From Glandiceps talaboti (lineage: Eukaryota > Hemichordata > Enteropneusta > Spengelidae), in NCBI RefSeq assembly GCF_964340395.1, contig NC_135560.1:16932598-16996597 (forward strand): 64,000 nucleotides of DNA, given 5' to 3'. Position numbers and translations under genes: made by a program. This document shows positions 38,351-52,582 of the stretch, piece after piece. The notes beneath the pieces are model-generated. The model did no database searches and was not told where the DNA came from. It worked only from the letters and a program-made list of their open reading frames with translations. How positions within the stretch are numbered: the stretch's first letter is position 1; every line of letters begins with the position of its first letter.

Positions 38351-40139
38351 TCACTTCAAGAGTGAGATGATTACACGATACAACATTTCTTCCAGTCTAC
38401 GACAGTCTGTGATAGTGAACACAGCAAATCTCTGGTATAACTCTAAAATATCACCTAGGTTTTGAATATTAGAGATAATACAAGACCAACATTTATCACT
38501 CAAGTATGAGATTGGTCTGTAAGATACCACATATTGTGTCACCCCATCAGCTACCAGGCTGATTAGGGCTGAACAACATGACATCTTACAGTCCAGTATG
38601 ACTGAGATGTTAGCTCCACATCCTCTATAACCAAAGTGCTCAACAACTGTGACAAAAAAGCAAGGAGTCAATACAAATATCACTTCTTTCTATGGTGACA
38701 AAACCCTTGTAACAGAGAAAGGGTATTCTATTAGATTTATACATAGATACATATAAAAACATTGCGGTGAGAAACCAAGCAAGACACTAACTGATCAGCT
38801 GTTCCTTACATAACTGAGTGCCTACATCTATCATACCTGTCAACAGAAATCTAACACAAGAAATGAATAACTTGTTGTAAAGTATAATCTCTTGCCACAC
38901 TGAAAATGATTCTAATTTCTACATTACTGATTACACAGACAAGTTGAAGTTCAGGACAACACCACAACTAAAAGATTACATACAATGCTACAACACCTAC
39001 ATGAGTAATGCATAATGCAAGGCTAATTAGTATTCAATTATGCTAATTATATCAATATACATTGTTCTGCTGTTGGAAATTAATAATGATGACTTATTAT
39101 TTGTACATCATCAGCTTCAGATCTTGCACTGATTATCTTACAAAACTAAGTTTATGTAAAATTATGTATTGGAGTAATACTCCAAAGATCACTCAGCTGA
39201 TACATAATTACATATGAGATGTCACAAGGAATCTCATGGTGAACAATGAATTATCTACAAAAGTCACTTCGAAGGTATTATAAAAGTGAAAGTGAGTAGC
39301 AACACAATTCTGGCGTCACAGTAACTGAGATGCATGACAATGGAGAAGATACAAGTTTGGGTCTAGAACCATGGCGTTCACCACCAAGGTCTGTCACAAT
39401 ATAACAACATGTTTAACAAGACTTTGTAGAAGACACAGTCCAGCTCAAATACTTTACCTCTATATGACTGAATGGTGACATGAATTTAAAAGAAATTAGT
39501 GGCAACAAATAAATACTAAAATGTGTCCGTAATATGCAGGAAATGGCTGGATTTTGATAATTGCTAATTACCATGTAGCAAAAGAAAGTGACATGCCTAC
39601 AGTATGTACCATATGACATGTCACCTTTGTGCCAGGTTTGAAAGACATTGGATATTGCATGTTGGAGCAAATGGCGATTTGCGGATGCACAGACGGAGCC
39701 CATTCCAATAGTTCCCCCTTCGAGGGACTAAAAATAAGAAGACATAAAATGATGTACAAATACTGATTGGATGCTGTGACTATAAGTATAACAGAACTCC
39801 ATACCATGTAAGTGTCAGTGTGGTGTACTGTACTTCAGGTATTTGCACGAGTGTTTGCGTTATTCTCTGCAGCCGTACTTTCATGTGTGAACCATGTAAC
39901 AGAGCAGAAAATACCACAAGCACAAATGTAAATATCCTGAGTACCTTCAATGCCACTCATGCAATCATAGGAGGTTTACTACAAATACAGTATAAATATA
40001 AGATGGACTTGTGAACACAATAATAAGAACATCACATCTCAAATAAATGCTAAGACACACCATGTCGGGATGCCCTCACTCGATGGCCTACCTTCTCAAA
40101 TGATAAGGCCGATAAGGGCACAGCGACACAGTGTATCAT
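38351..40139 (-). CDS. weak three-exon candidate gene (148 aa), function unknown
   Basis: Possible exons: 40139-40092, 39727-39625 and 38646-38351. GT-AG borders and phases join to 447 nt ending in a stop. The predicted chain (MIHCVAVPLSALSFEK, then GTIGMGSVCASANRHLLQHA, then a 98-codon last exon with FGYRGCGANISVILDCKMS and ELYQRFAVFTITDCRRLEEM) is Cys-rich and partly hydrophobic. I recognise no family. The middle exon is more GC-rich than its surroundings, which helps. Against it, a second frame through the same segments also stays open for part of the way, and the first exon lacks a good acceptor unless it is the initiating exon. It may be the 3' end of a longer gene or chance. Confidence 0.28.
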
Positions 40140-43100
40140 AGACTTTACATCTCAAAATACATAACTATAAAATAGACAATAAACATAGTGTAGTACCAAT
40201 ACTGTGACAAATACATACCTTGTAAAACAGAACAAGAATATTGACAGAAATGGAACAAAAATATTACATTGCTAATATAAATCAATGTTACAAATCATGG
40301 CAAGACAAAGAATGGTTTCACAACACACAATAGGGTATATTTACAATACTAATATTTAGTTATTGATAAACAAAGCTATACACTTTAGCACACACAAACA
40401 CATTATATTTTTCAATCAGTAAATTTTAAAGTCTAAAGTTTGATTTTGATAGCTTTATTTTTTGTTTTACGGGATCTAGTTCATATACTTTACAAATATT
40501 AGTAATTAAAAGTACTTTCTGTATCAAAATTAAGTTGCAACTCCGACAGGAGATTTCTTACAAACATTGTCAAGTTGTGATAAACACTAGGTGGGTATAG
40601 CTATTTAAGTAGAATGCTTTTAACAATCCATGTTTACATATAGTCAACTTGCTCCATGGAAAATTTGAGAGTAAAGGGACAAAAAATTGGTTATGTAAAT
40701 TCTTTATTCAACCAGTATATAACATAACAACAGACCCCCCCCCCCCCACCCTTAATTTATCATGATGTAAAAAATCAATTATGTCTAGTGATAAAACAGA
40801 CTATTAAAGCTATTACGTATCAGAGACAAAGGTACAAATCTTATAAGCATTATTGCTTGTATGTAGTAGATCAAGGTGTACTGCAATCATTTTGATATTT
40901 AAAGATTCAGTCTTCAGACACTGGATGGTTTTTCCAATGCCAATTTATAACAAGATAAACAAAATTCTATTTTAACAAACACAAAAGGAAAATATGGTGG
41001 CTTATTACAGGACATACTAAACTAACATTAGACTGTGTCAGTGTTTGATTTTGCAGGTTTCTAGTTTTGCTAGCGAAGTGTTTTTCTCTTTATGAAGTCT
41101 GTATGTTTTGATTATAAATAATCTCAGACTGTAAAAACATCAAAATTTGACATAGAACACCAAACAAGGCTAATATGATTTACACATTTATAAAATAAAG
41201 ACAAGCTGAGTTCAGACTTATAGTCTTTTATCTCTTTAGACAGGACAGCATTTCTATGTCAAAATGGAAAAAAATACCCCCACTACTTTACAGACAAGTG
41301 ACATTAAAATTGTACAGTATGTAATAAACTTTGTCATCAGACAATATCGACTGATATAAACCTCTTTTTGCGGCAAAAATGTCAAATTTACAGATACAAA
41401 TATTTTACAGAGTTCAAATGTGTAGCTACATTTTTTTGTCACTGAAATATACACAAATACTAACAGCCATGAATCCATGTATAAGCTCACATAAAGGTGA
41501 TTTAACACTGAATCAAAAAAGATATGATTGTCAATTTGTAAAACAAACTGATTGCTATCCATGGTGATAAATTTACCTTAAAATCAGAAATTGAGCCCAT
41601 GGTTGAAATTTAGATGGGGAAGCATACGAACATTGGACCAATACTTCATCATGATATCCCCTAAATGAACTTCAATGCACTTAGCTATGACATATTCATA
41701 TCTACTTGTTTGATATCAGGCAAAACATGATATTCAGTTTTAGGGTTGTTAGTTATTTGTCTAAAAACTGGTTTATTATTACCAACACTACTGGGTTAAC
41801 TGGTATAAAGATGTAACTTTAACTGAATTAGATGCACAGTTATTTGTACAAAATGAAACTGAATGTTCTGGTAGACTGTAAGATATGTTGTCTCGCACCA
41901 CATTGATGTGTGAGGCGTACCTTACATACAAACTAATGTTCTGGTTGGTGTTCCCTAAAGCTTAATAAGTATATTAAAGGTTCTACACTGTGATTTGTCA
42001 CTTATGTTATATGAAATGAATCAAGATTTTATGGCCAATCTTTAAAACCTTTCCTTGATAACTAGATGCTTTAGAAGGTACTGTGTGGCTATATGAATTG
42101 TGTTTTAATACTGTACACGTCACATGATATAGAGTGTAGATGTTTGGATGGTAAGCTTACCTACTACGTTGTGTATATAGAATTGATCTCTATTATGTGG
42201 AATTGAAACAACTCTGTAATATTCTGGTTTCAAAAGGTTTGGGAACTTTGGTAAAAGTGGGCAGTAATGTGACATATATATGTATTTCCACACCTATTAT
42301 CTGGTGTAAATCCCCATTTACAATATCTTGTGATTTTTGGGTAAATTTTGCCTTATATTTCCGTGTTAAAATATCTTGGGAACTACTGCCCAAACAAAAA
42401 TATTGTGGGTGCTGTGATCAGTTATCAAATCCAACTAAATAATGTTCACAAATAAAATGGAATACTACATGCACAATTAAACTATAACGGAAGTGCAGTG
42501 GTATTTTTCATACAATTCTGACAACAATAACTAGTTTGGCAGTCTAGGTACGCTATATACAGGACTCTGGTGAAACATTAAAAAAAAATAACAGTATCAA
42601 AGCAAATATACACAACTAAATAATATTGTTTAGGAATCTTGGCCACTTGATGTCATTTTTTGGGGTCAAAACATTTAAAAAGAAATGAAATAATACTCAC
42701 ATTCACAAAACCCTGAGTGAAAACTATGTGCTCATCAAAACATTTAAAAACATTTAGTCCACTTTAAGCTATGAAAGACTTAGTGAATTACTTTACAAAA
42801 TATACACTAACTACATAGTCTTATTAACTATTATACATCTATTTTATATTTCTACATCAAGAATTAATCTATAAAAAAGTCATGGCAGTGATTTCCACAA
42901 GACAACAAATATACAACATTGCACTTTTGTACAAGTTTGTCTAAATAAAAGAAAGTACTTGCTTTGTTTGTACATATATGTGCAAGTCTTTTAAAACAAA
43001 TTTTATTTCCTTCTTTTGTTTTATTGCAATCTGCTATGCCACTTTCAAACGTTTTATCTACTGAATCAGCTGTGTCTTTTCATCTTGTACAGGACATTTT

Positions 43101-43739
43101 GATTTTCCATCTTGTCAACTCTTGTGTAAAATTTGTTTAAAAAGTTGAACACTGTCACTGAAATTAATTAGACTAAGAATGGCTACTTTAATAAATTTTC
43201 AGAGACTTCAACCATATTTTGAGGGCCTCTCTCCATATTTAGTGAGGAAATAATTTTTTCACTTCATAACTGTCTAAAATATGTTGGAAAGATAGACCAA
43301 TTTATTTATAACGAATTGCAGATTCAGTGTGTGTAGGTCATTGGCTCCCTAGGGTAACCCAAATAAAATGAAATGCATTTGATGTTCACGTAATCCGAGG
43401 CTTCCCAGTGACGTCATTTACCCCAACCCGAGACTTCAGGCATGCATAATTGAATGCACCCCTGAACTGACTCCTTCAATGTGTTTGTTATGTCTGGACT
43501 ATTTCTGACAACATGAAGTATGGAGTGACATTACTACATACGATATCTGATGTTGTGATACAAATCATATTGTAGCAAACTGTTAAATGAGAAACTGATT
43601 TTTATACCTAGGCCTGTCTTACAAACAACACTACAATATCTTTTAATAGGTGTATTACTGTAATATCACTGAGCATCATAATAAAACTGATGATATCCAA
43701 TGTTTTTCAGATGCTATCTTTCTATGAAATAAATCTGTC

Positions 43740-43770
<31 letters not shown>

Positions 43771-43853
43771 GCGTGTGTATGTGTGTATGTGTGTATGTAT
43801 GTATGTATGTATGTATGTATGTATGTATGTATGTATGTATGTATGTATGTATG
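43740..43853. repeat. GT / GTAT compound microsatellite
   Basis: TG and CGTG units followed by GTAT units. Confidence 0.95.
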
Positions 43854-44299
43854 CAGGTACAGTATGTGTCTATGTAATATTAACTTGGTCAGTCAAAAAT
43901 GAAATATTTCTTTATAAAGCATTTCAAGTCTGTTTTGTGTTTTTAAATTAGATCTATGGACTAAAAATCTGAGAACAAAAATTTTGTTTTAGCAAAAAAT
44001 AGGGGTTAATATGATCAGAAGAAACACATGAAAGAACAACATGATCATTAATACAGCACACTATATTCAACTTGATGGATTTCATGTCAGCTAAGAATTC
44101 TGTCAACCTAAAATGTGCTCTTCCAACATTTAGTACTGTGGAGAAACAAATACAAATGTACATTGTACATGTAAATAACTTCACAAAATCGAGGCTAGTA
44201 AAATACCATTTGAGAGCTACCAGATCTGTCTAATACTCATTGGCGAAGTTCTGTATAGTGACACTGGATGTTTTACATATAACATACATCTATTTTATA

Positions 44300-44518
44300 T
44301 AGCCTACTTTAACATTTACTGTCCTACATGTATAACCCTTTATGCCCCCCCCCCCATATCCCTCCCTCACTCACCTAAAACACACACACACACACAGTGT
44401 GCGTGCATGCATGCATGCACACACACACATAGATATATACACACACATACATACATACATACAATTTTACATACAATTTTACATACATACATACATACAT
44501 ACATACACACACGCGCAT

Positions 44519-44554
<36 letters not shown>

Positions 44555-46750
44555 CCTGACATGCACAATGAAACACATGGGGCAGTACATGCACACATAC
44601 ATGTATACCCACTCATACAATGAAACTAATTCCCCCAGTATCAGCTAAATAAGAAAATACAAATTCTTCCAAAATCCTACAATTCTACTTGGCTTTTATT
44701 TCTACAACACAAACATTCTTCACATCTTTAACTGTAGATACCTTTCAACTGGGATAAATGCCTCCCCCTCCCCTCCAAATTCCAATCACCAACACCCATG
44801 CCTCTCCTCACATCTACTCTTCCATACCCTTTCCATACAAATTCAACTTTGTTATACCCTCCCTCTTTTTCCCTTTGTCTGGATTCAAACTTTACCTAAA
44901 CATGGTCAATGATTTCATACACGTCACGTACAACTTTGTGACAGTGCTACATTTCAGCTAAAACATAGCTTCTAAACAAGTCAACTAAAAATATCTAATA
45001 GTAGGGTTCATTTACTTATTGTCACACACATGTACAATTCAACTTTATCTAGGACATTACCAAAACTTATATCATAGACATTGGAGACTGTCTCTAGCAT
45101 TGCCTTTTTCTATTTGCATGGAATACATGTATGATAATAATGACATTTTTTGGTATCAAATACCGTAAATACCTACATACATGTATTTTGTTCACTACCT
45201 TAAATTCAAAAGGACTTTTTTCACCTGATATTTTCAGCAATGCACAATCTCATTATTTCATGTTAACTACCATTCAACTGCCAGTTTCGTTTCACCATCT
45301 CCACATCCTCTACATGTACATACATCATAACTTTTAGTTACAATTGAAAGATTAATCACATTGAATTCCAGTCTTAGTCCCCTTTCCACTACTATCACTA
45401 CATCATCAACACCCCTTCTCCATGTTTGTAATAATTCTAAATTTAATTACCTCCAAAAGATATCACTTCAGCACAATCATTCCTTTTTACTTTTTTCACA
45501 TCATGCTTGTTAATATACCTTATGAATCTTCCAGCTCTTTTTCTCCACTACCCCCCCCCCCCATTTGATACAATAAGTTATCCATACAAATCAGTTCAGT
45601 TTCATCATACCCCCCCCTCCCCTTTGCATATAGTTTTACTACTGCAACCTCATCATTTCAAAGCATAAAATTATTTTTATTCAAAGGCAATTTATTTCAT
45701 ACCCCTTTTTCATCCAATAGTTTAATTACATCAAACTATCCCCTCCCCATAATAGTTACTTTTATGTCAAGACAATTACTATATCGCCAAAACTTTTATC
45801 CATAAGTTCCATAAACCATCTACCCCCCCCCCCCCCACCAAGACAAATCAACCTTTTAATCTCCCTCCCCTTATCCTGCCCTTCCCTACAGCTAACAACC
45901 TTTAATTACCTCAAAAAAGATAGTTCAAAAATATTTTCTCTCCCACTTCAGTCTACTATCACTACCCCATCCTTCCCTATACATCAGCATTTTTTTGTTT
46001 CCCCCAACTTAAGAAGACAATTCATTTTCATCTGTCCATCCTTTCCTTACCTCATTTTATGTTACCTTTAGTAGTACAAAAGTTAATTATAATAATGTAA
46101 TCCCATACTCTCCACATTGATCCCCTAGTCTACTTCAAATTGCTCTAATCATGTTTATACCCAAGCCTCCCAAAATGTAAAAATAGCCTTTGTCTTTAAA
46201 CAATAATTAAGTTTCATCAACCCTCACTTTCACCTACAATTTTGTCCCTGGTCAACTTTCTCTACAGTAACTTAAGGACTATTATTATTGCGACTTCCAT
46301 TTCCAGTACACACCCACCACCCAAACCCCCATTTTCACCCCTTCCCCTACCCACACATCCATTTTAAATTCTTGTTGTCTCTTTCCATCAGCAACTCTGA
46401 TCCATCACAAAACCTTCACATAGATATCTCCATACAGACAACAAACACACATACAAGTCGCATCATTTTTTTACCTCGTCAGCAGAATTCTTTATGTAAC
46501 TACATATACCCTCAAAAGTACTAACATCCATCCCTCCACTCCAACATAACTCTTAACCCAGCCCAAAATACTACCCTCCCATTTTACTCACACCCAGCCT
46601 CAAAATACCACATAATGTACAGAGTGCAACCCATCCATTTTTATGGCAAAAAAACTACATTGTAACTACCCTGATTACTTTTGTTTTCCCACTGACAAAA
46701 ACAACTAACTTCCACCTCTTAGCAAACCACATAATTTCAGCAAGCAATTT
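44300..46750. other. G-depleted, C/T/A-rich block
   Basis: Many 60-base lines contain only 1-4 G on the plus strand, whereas lines elsewhere usually have about 8-12. Several C runs (44345-44355, 45551-45562, 45825-45837) lie in it. No coding exon was recognised. Confidence 0.7.
44380..44553. repeat. CA / CATA compound microsatellite
   Basis: CA, CATG and CATA units with two ACAATTTTACAT interruptions. Confidence 0.95.
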
Positions 46751-48908
46751 GAGTTGTAAGTAAACTTAGGTTAATAACTGTTGTATAAAATCACGCCATG
46801 TTAAATAATCATGACATCAACTATCTGGCATCCATATTTGTATGCTATAAAATGACAATATCCATAAGAAGTATCTCACATGCCGATGGGCCATATATAA
46901 TAAGCTCTAGACATCCACATATGAAATTTTAAAATAAAAACAAAATATCTTCTCTCAAAAAAAAGCAAATACTATATATTTTTCTAAGTTTTGTTTGTTT
47001 CTGGAAGTATGACACATGACTAAATCATATATAATACTTTCACAACCATAGAGCTCTGATGGCAGTGAAACATCTACACATACAAAATGCAGTCTGCATA
47101 AAATGTAACAAAAATTAAGTCTATCAATAATCCCCATGCTTTTCCATGAAATAAAGTCTAAGGTGTTCCAGAAAAAAGTTTCTGGTGTTTTTAGCTATTT
47201 ACACACTCGGGTAACACTAACAGAGAGGGGTAGATCTGATAAAAATCGCTTAGTTTTTATACATTTACTCATTCCTTTGATTGGGAATACTAGTAATTGG
47301 AAAAGGGTAAATTTAGCACATTTTCTCTTCCTCCTTCCAAAAACAAAGTGTTAGTTGATTATTGAAAACTTCAGCTAGCCAAACTAAACACTTTTATTAT
47401 GTACCTGGCATAGTATACTATGTTATGAAACCATTGTAAAATTATGCTACCTGTGATATGGTTAAAACTTAGGCCTACATATATTGACAAACATTTGGTC
47501 ATTGGTACCAGGATGATTTTGAGTAATCTACTGGCAAATAAACACAAAGAATCAGCCAACCTGATCTAATGTTGTTTTGCAAATCTTCAAAAACCAGGAA
47601 ATGATTGTTAGTTGAAACATGTGTCTCTGGTTGATTGTGTCTTAACTCTTTGCATATCAATGTGAGCATTTGTTTGGATTCCCTGGTTAACCTTATAAAT
47701 GTAAACCTACATTCTTATTTCAAACATCTGCTGTCTAAGTGGCAAAAGAAAAACATTACCTTGTTTAACTAGGTACGAACACACTGGTATTTTGATACGC
47801 AAATGTAAAATGGTTGATTAAGTTGAAATAAGTACACTAAATGAAAGCTTGGATTAGTATCGCAAGACAGCTATATACTGTTATAGTACATGTTACCCAG
47901 TTATCAAAGTACTAATCTATCTCAAGAACCAATAATCTCTTTGTAAAACCTTCTACATGTCTACTGTTTTTACTAAGGTTTGGGAACCCCTGTAAACAGA
48001 ATGGGGATAAAAGTGGCATAATTTCCCATGGAATCTGTTTGTGAACCCTAGTAAATTTTACCAACTTTACCACCCTTAGAAAACAATGACCACTGTATTA
48101 ACTCAGTCATTCTATTGAAAATATGATATTGAGGCTTCAATTTGTGCTTTTCACTGCATACAATGTAACAATAGAAGTATAAACATCTGAGAAACTTTTA
48201 CTCCGAATATTCTTATAAACTTTTTAAAGTAATTTGATTGCTTTGACACTTAAAAATAAATTTGAAGACAGAAACGAGTACAAAAATAGAAAGAATCCGA
48301 AATGTTCCCTGTGAGCTGGGAAGACCATCGTTGGACAAAATTTAACACGATTCAAACTCTTACATCACATATATAGATGATTTTTGTTGTAAAGTACTCA
48401 AAAGACTGAGGGTCATACAACCCTCTGTAAATGCAAATAACCCTACACTTTAACGTAGTTTGCATATCTTAAAATATTCCTCCAATACTTTTAAACAGCA
48501 GTTCATTTTTATAGACACATTAATATATCTTGTTCCACTATCATGGGTCAAATTTGTCTAAAATATGTTTCAAACTTCAGTTGATTTTCCATGACGAATG
48601 TCACTTTAATGACATTACCCATCTAAAGGATGTTTCAGTTTATGTTGATTTTCATGATTTCACCTTTTTTTTCAATAAGTAGGATAAACTGATAATTGAT
48701 TTCACCAAACAACACCCATCTAATCACAAAAGTGAAAACATGCAGTTTTGGTTTCCCCCATATATATATATGTATGCTATTAAATCCATGTGTACTACAG
48801 GTGTACAATATATAGATGACTGTATCTTTCCACATACCAAATAGCATTATGGTTCCGCTTACATCATTTGCACTAACCCATAAACTCAATGTCCAGCATA
48901 GTACTCTT

Positions 48909-51900
48909 CTAGGTGAGTTGTAAATACAGTTTACCACCAAATGGAGACACATACTGAATCCCAACTTCTTGAAAGACTTTCTTGGGAATGCCGACATCAC
49001 AAAGGTAGAGAGTGCCAAGGTTGTGTGTGATTGGTAGTGGTAGAGCTGCGGTAAGTGTGAACCTGGCGTCTATCATTTGCTGACATGGAGGATCTAGACC
49101 AAGAACTGCTGCTTTGCTATTGTTGGCCCATGCAGTGATATCCTGGTACCATTGCTGGTCTTGCAGGAATGAGTTCTCTTGGCAGTCCAGAGCATTTATT
49201 ATAAGGTCAATGGTAGAGTTTGATAAATCTGGGAAGAAATATGACAAGATGAAATAGAAACTGTTGATTATCTTTATATATATAATCCATATATTTGTAG
49301 CATACATGTACACTGTAACATTTGAAGAGACTCAAAGGCCACAATGTTTAGTGTACGGAAGCAACAATGTTGACTTACTCAGAAAACTAACTAGTTTGAA
49401 AGCACTGCAGCCATCCAATAACCAAACCTTTGGAATGATACATACTCTATGTCTGATTATATGAAGGAAATAAGTTTTTCCCTAGGATAAATTAATGAAT
49501 ATATGAAAACATATTGACACTTTCCAGTTACGATATTGCATCTATGAGACAAATTGCATAGAATGTGACAACAGGCATAGCTTTTCTCTTCAAAACACAA
49601 TTTCCAGAGACAGGAACAAGTCAACTTACTGTGTATACTAGCCGACAGTATAATCCATAACTAAGCAACTCTGTGCAGATCAGTTGTAAGATTGTGATTT
49701 GACAAGATATATAGAAATATACATGTATGTGTCTAAACTTAAAGTTTTAATTGTATATGTGTGACACAAGATGTTGAATATGTTTTGAAACTTTCAGCTT
49801 TCTAAAGAAAATCACAAAATTACATAATGTGTAGCACTACCTTGAAAGTTAATGTACAGTTTTTGATTGCAATAAATGTAATCAACATAAAATATATTGT
49901 ATCATCTCACCTTTAACACATGATGTCAATGCACCACCTGTCTGTCTGTAAATATCAACTTCTGTGGTCAAACACTCTGCCATTTTGACAAAGCTTGGCA
50001 GGAACACTGTCACATCCACATCTTGGTTAGCTAAGTGTCTGGCACAACTGATTCCTTGTGCACCATAGAAGTGAGGTCCACACAACACAACAATAGTTGG
50101 CCTTTGGTGACTGTTGTATGGAGTAAGCCTTCAAAGTAATGCATCCATGGGTCTTATTAGTCACTCAATAACATGTAATTCTCTTACTGTAACAACTTGC
50201 AAGAACACCCATTATTACCATTTTGACTGACAACAAAAATAGCCATTCTCAATTAGTGGCCACACTGCTCCAAGAGCTTGTCAATGGTTGTAACCCTTGT
50301 CTAACTTGGTTTAGCTATCACAATCATTTGTCCAGCTAAATGATGTATTAATCAGACTCCAATGAGAATACACACTGGGATATACATGTACAACAGTAGA
50401 ACAGTGGCTCTTCATTGTCAGTGATACCAATCAGGTTTATGTAAGTTTTACACTATCCCTTACACCCTAGCTAGGGGTCTAACACCATCCCTTACGCCCT
50501 TGCTAGGGGGTCTAACACCATACCATAACACCCTAGCTAGGGGGTCTAACACCATACCATAACACCCTAGCTAGGAGTCTAACACCATCCCTTACACCAT
50601 AGCTAGGGGGTTTAACACTATCCTTATCACCCTAGCTAAGGAGTTTAATGTCACACCTAACACTCTAGTTAGGGGGTCAAACACTACTTAGGAGGTCTAA
50701 AGCTATCCCTAACATTCTAGTTAGGGAGTCAAACACTACACCCAACACTCTAGTTATGGATTCCAATGCTATCTCTAAAACCCTAATTTCAATATGAATG
50801 CAAAATTAACCAATTTCTTCCTTTGTCAATTCTTTGTATACCCAACTTGTAATTGCTACTAAAAGCAATAATTGATGAACTGTATTGGTTTAAAAGATTA
50901 ATTACCTGCTATGTCCTCCAAGGACAGCTATAGACACCTGACTACCAGCTAGTCCCACCAATTCCATTCTTTTAGCAGTATTCAAACCACATTTCTCTGC
51001 TGTTGCAAATAGTTTCTCTCTGGTTTCATATTGTATGGTAGGAATAGATACTCCATGGGCTGCAAAGCAAACACACACTACTGTTATATCATATTTATAC
51101 AATGATTCATAAAGTCCACAGCTCTGGTTGGTAATTTGAAAATTGGAAGTGCTATTTTAGTATTTAAGACATTTCACTTTCATACAATCCTGTAGTACTT
51201 TTACTGCCCCCCCCCCCCCCCCCAAAAGATTTGGGAACCCCAGCAACAAAGGGGGAGAGGAGGGGTATCTGATAAAACTTTGAACATAGATTTGAAGACC
51301 CTGTATCATACTGCGTAGAGAACTTGAGTAATTTTTTACCAACTTTACAACCCTTATAAAATACTATTGCTCTAGTAATACACAATGCATCAGAATATGC
51401 AAGTTTATAAATATGATATTTCAAGACAAGTTAAACATTTTAATTTGGCAAGTCCAAAAAATGTGTTAGGAAGATGGACAGATCATGACAGTTCCTTACA
51501 GCCCTAATCTGCTGCATGTAAATATGGGTGGATTAAAATGAAGCTCATTCTGCTAGACATACAACCTCCACTATGTGCTTGATGACTTTGACCATGTAAC
51601 ATGCTCACAGAGTGCCTATGAAAGTGCCAGATTTTTTATCTCCTGATGTTGGACTGTGGTATTATGAATATTCAAGAAATAAATGTGTCACTGCATTAGT
51701 TGTGTTTTGGGAATTTTAATAGTGAAAATGTTGGTTTGATAGTTGTCGGAAGAGTCGAACCACTGACCCAGGATTGAAAGTTAGCCCTTTAACAGAGCCT
51801 TCTTTACCTTACATTTACAAGAATGACAAAATTCATGATTTGTTGCCATTTAATGTAATTTCTTTGAGTTCAAAAGGCAAAGTGTAGATAATTTAACAAG

Positions 51901-52546
51901 AAAAAATATTGTTTCTAATATCTATGTAACTGAGCAGCATTTGTACATTTTAATAAATGTAGCCTTGTAGATACATGTATCTGATGTCAAGTTGTCATGG
52001 TGATGAGCTCTATACATAATATGCAATACTATATAATAACACAAAACAAACACCACACTTTTTGCATATAATTTGTTCTACTTGGACAGTTACTTTAATC
52101 AATAACTGACAATGTTTTCAATTTAATTATTGAGATGCAATTTCTGACATAAGTTATTAGTAAATGGTTGCCAAGATGATACCAGTAAAATCATTCACCC
52201 ATACCAAAACACAATTTCATCAAATGATATGTTTCTGACATCCAAATATATAATCATTCTTAGAAAGAAAGAAAAATAATGAAAATGCCAAGGGATCATC
52301 ATGGTAGAACAACTTTCTTTAATTAAAGTAATGACGTCAAATGGATATGCTTAGCTGAATATAAACAACATATTTGCAAGCTTGGGTATCAATTCTGTAG
52401 AGTGCACTTACCACAGTTATGTTTGTTTGTTTTGTTTTTTACTGGGGGAGGGAGCAATGACCTCCATTCCCATTTAGCATTTTTGTGAGTTTCCCCATCA
52501 AAATCATGGTAACAGAAGTAACAGAAATCAACAAGTATCACCAGAC

Positions 52547-52582
<36 letters not shown>

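Larger units (their letters stand above)
35200..48908. other. 13.7-kb region with little coding evidence
   Basis: It lies between the TIR gene promoter and the EDC3 3' end. I find one long palindrome (35405-35512), a weak three-exon candidate (38351-40139, minus), microsatellites at 43740-43853 and 44380-44553, and a G-depleted block at 44300-46750. A CRE (TGACGTCA, about 43409) sits in a CpG-richer patch at 43.38-43.45 kb and might mark a promoter, but I found no convincing exon beside it. The remainder shows nothing I can identify. The EDC3 3' UTR extends into the right end. Confidence 0.5.

Noticed and set aside
40210-40275. Possible exon on the minus strand with donor TTTTACAAG|GTATGT
   Set aside because: None of its frames joins the candidate exon at 40139-40092 without a stop, and the sequence is low-complexity hydrophobic.
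51715-51800. tRNA-like B box (GGTTCGACTCT) on the minus strand
   Set aside because: No cloverleaf stems or A box fit around it; at best a remnant of a tRNA-derived SINE.
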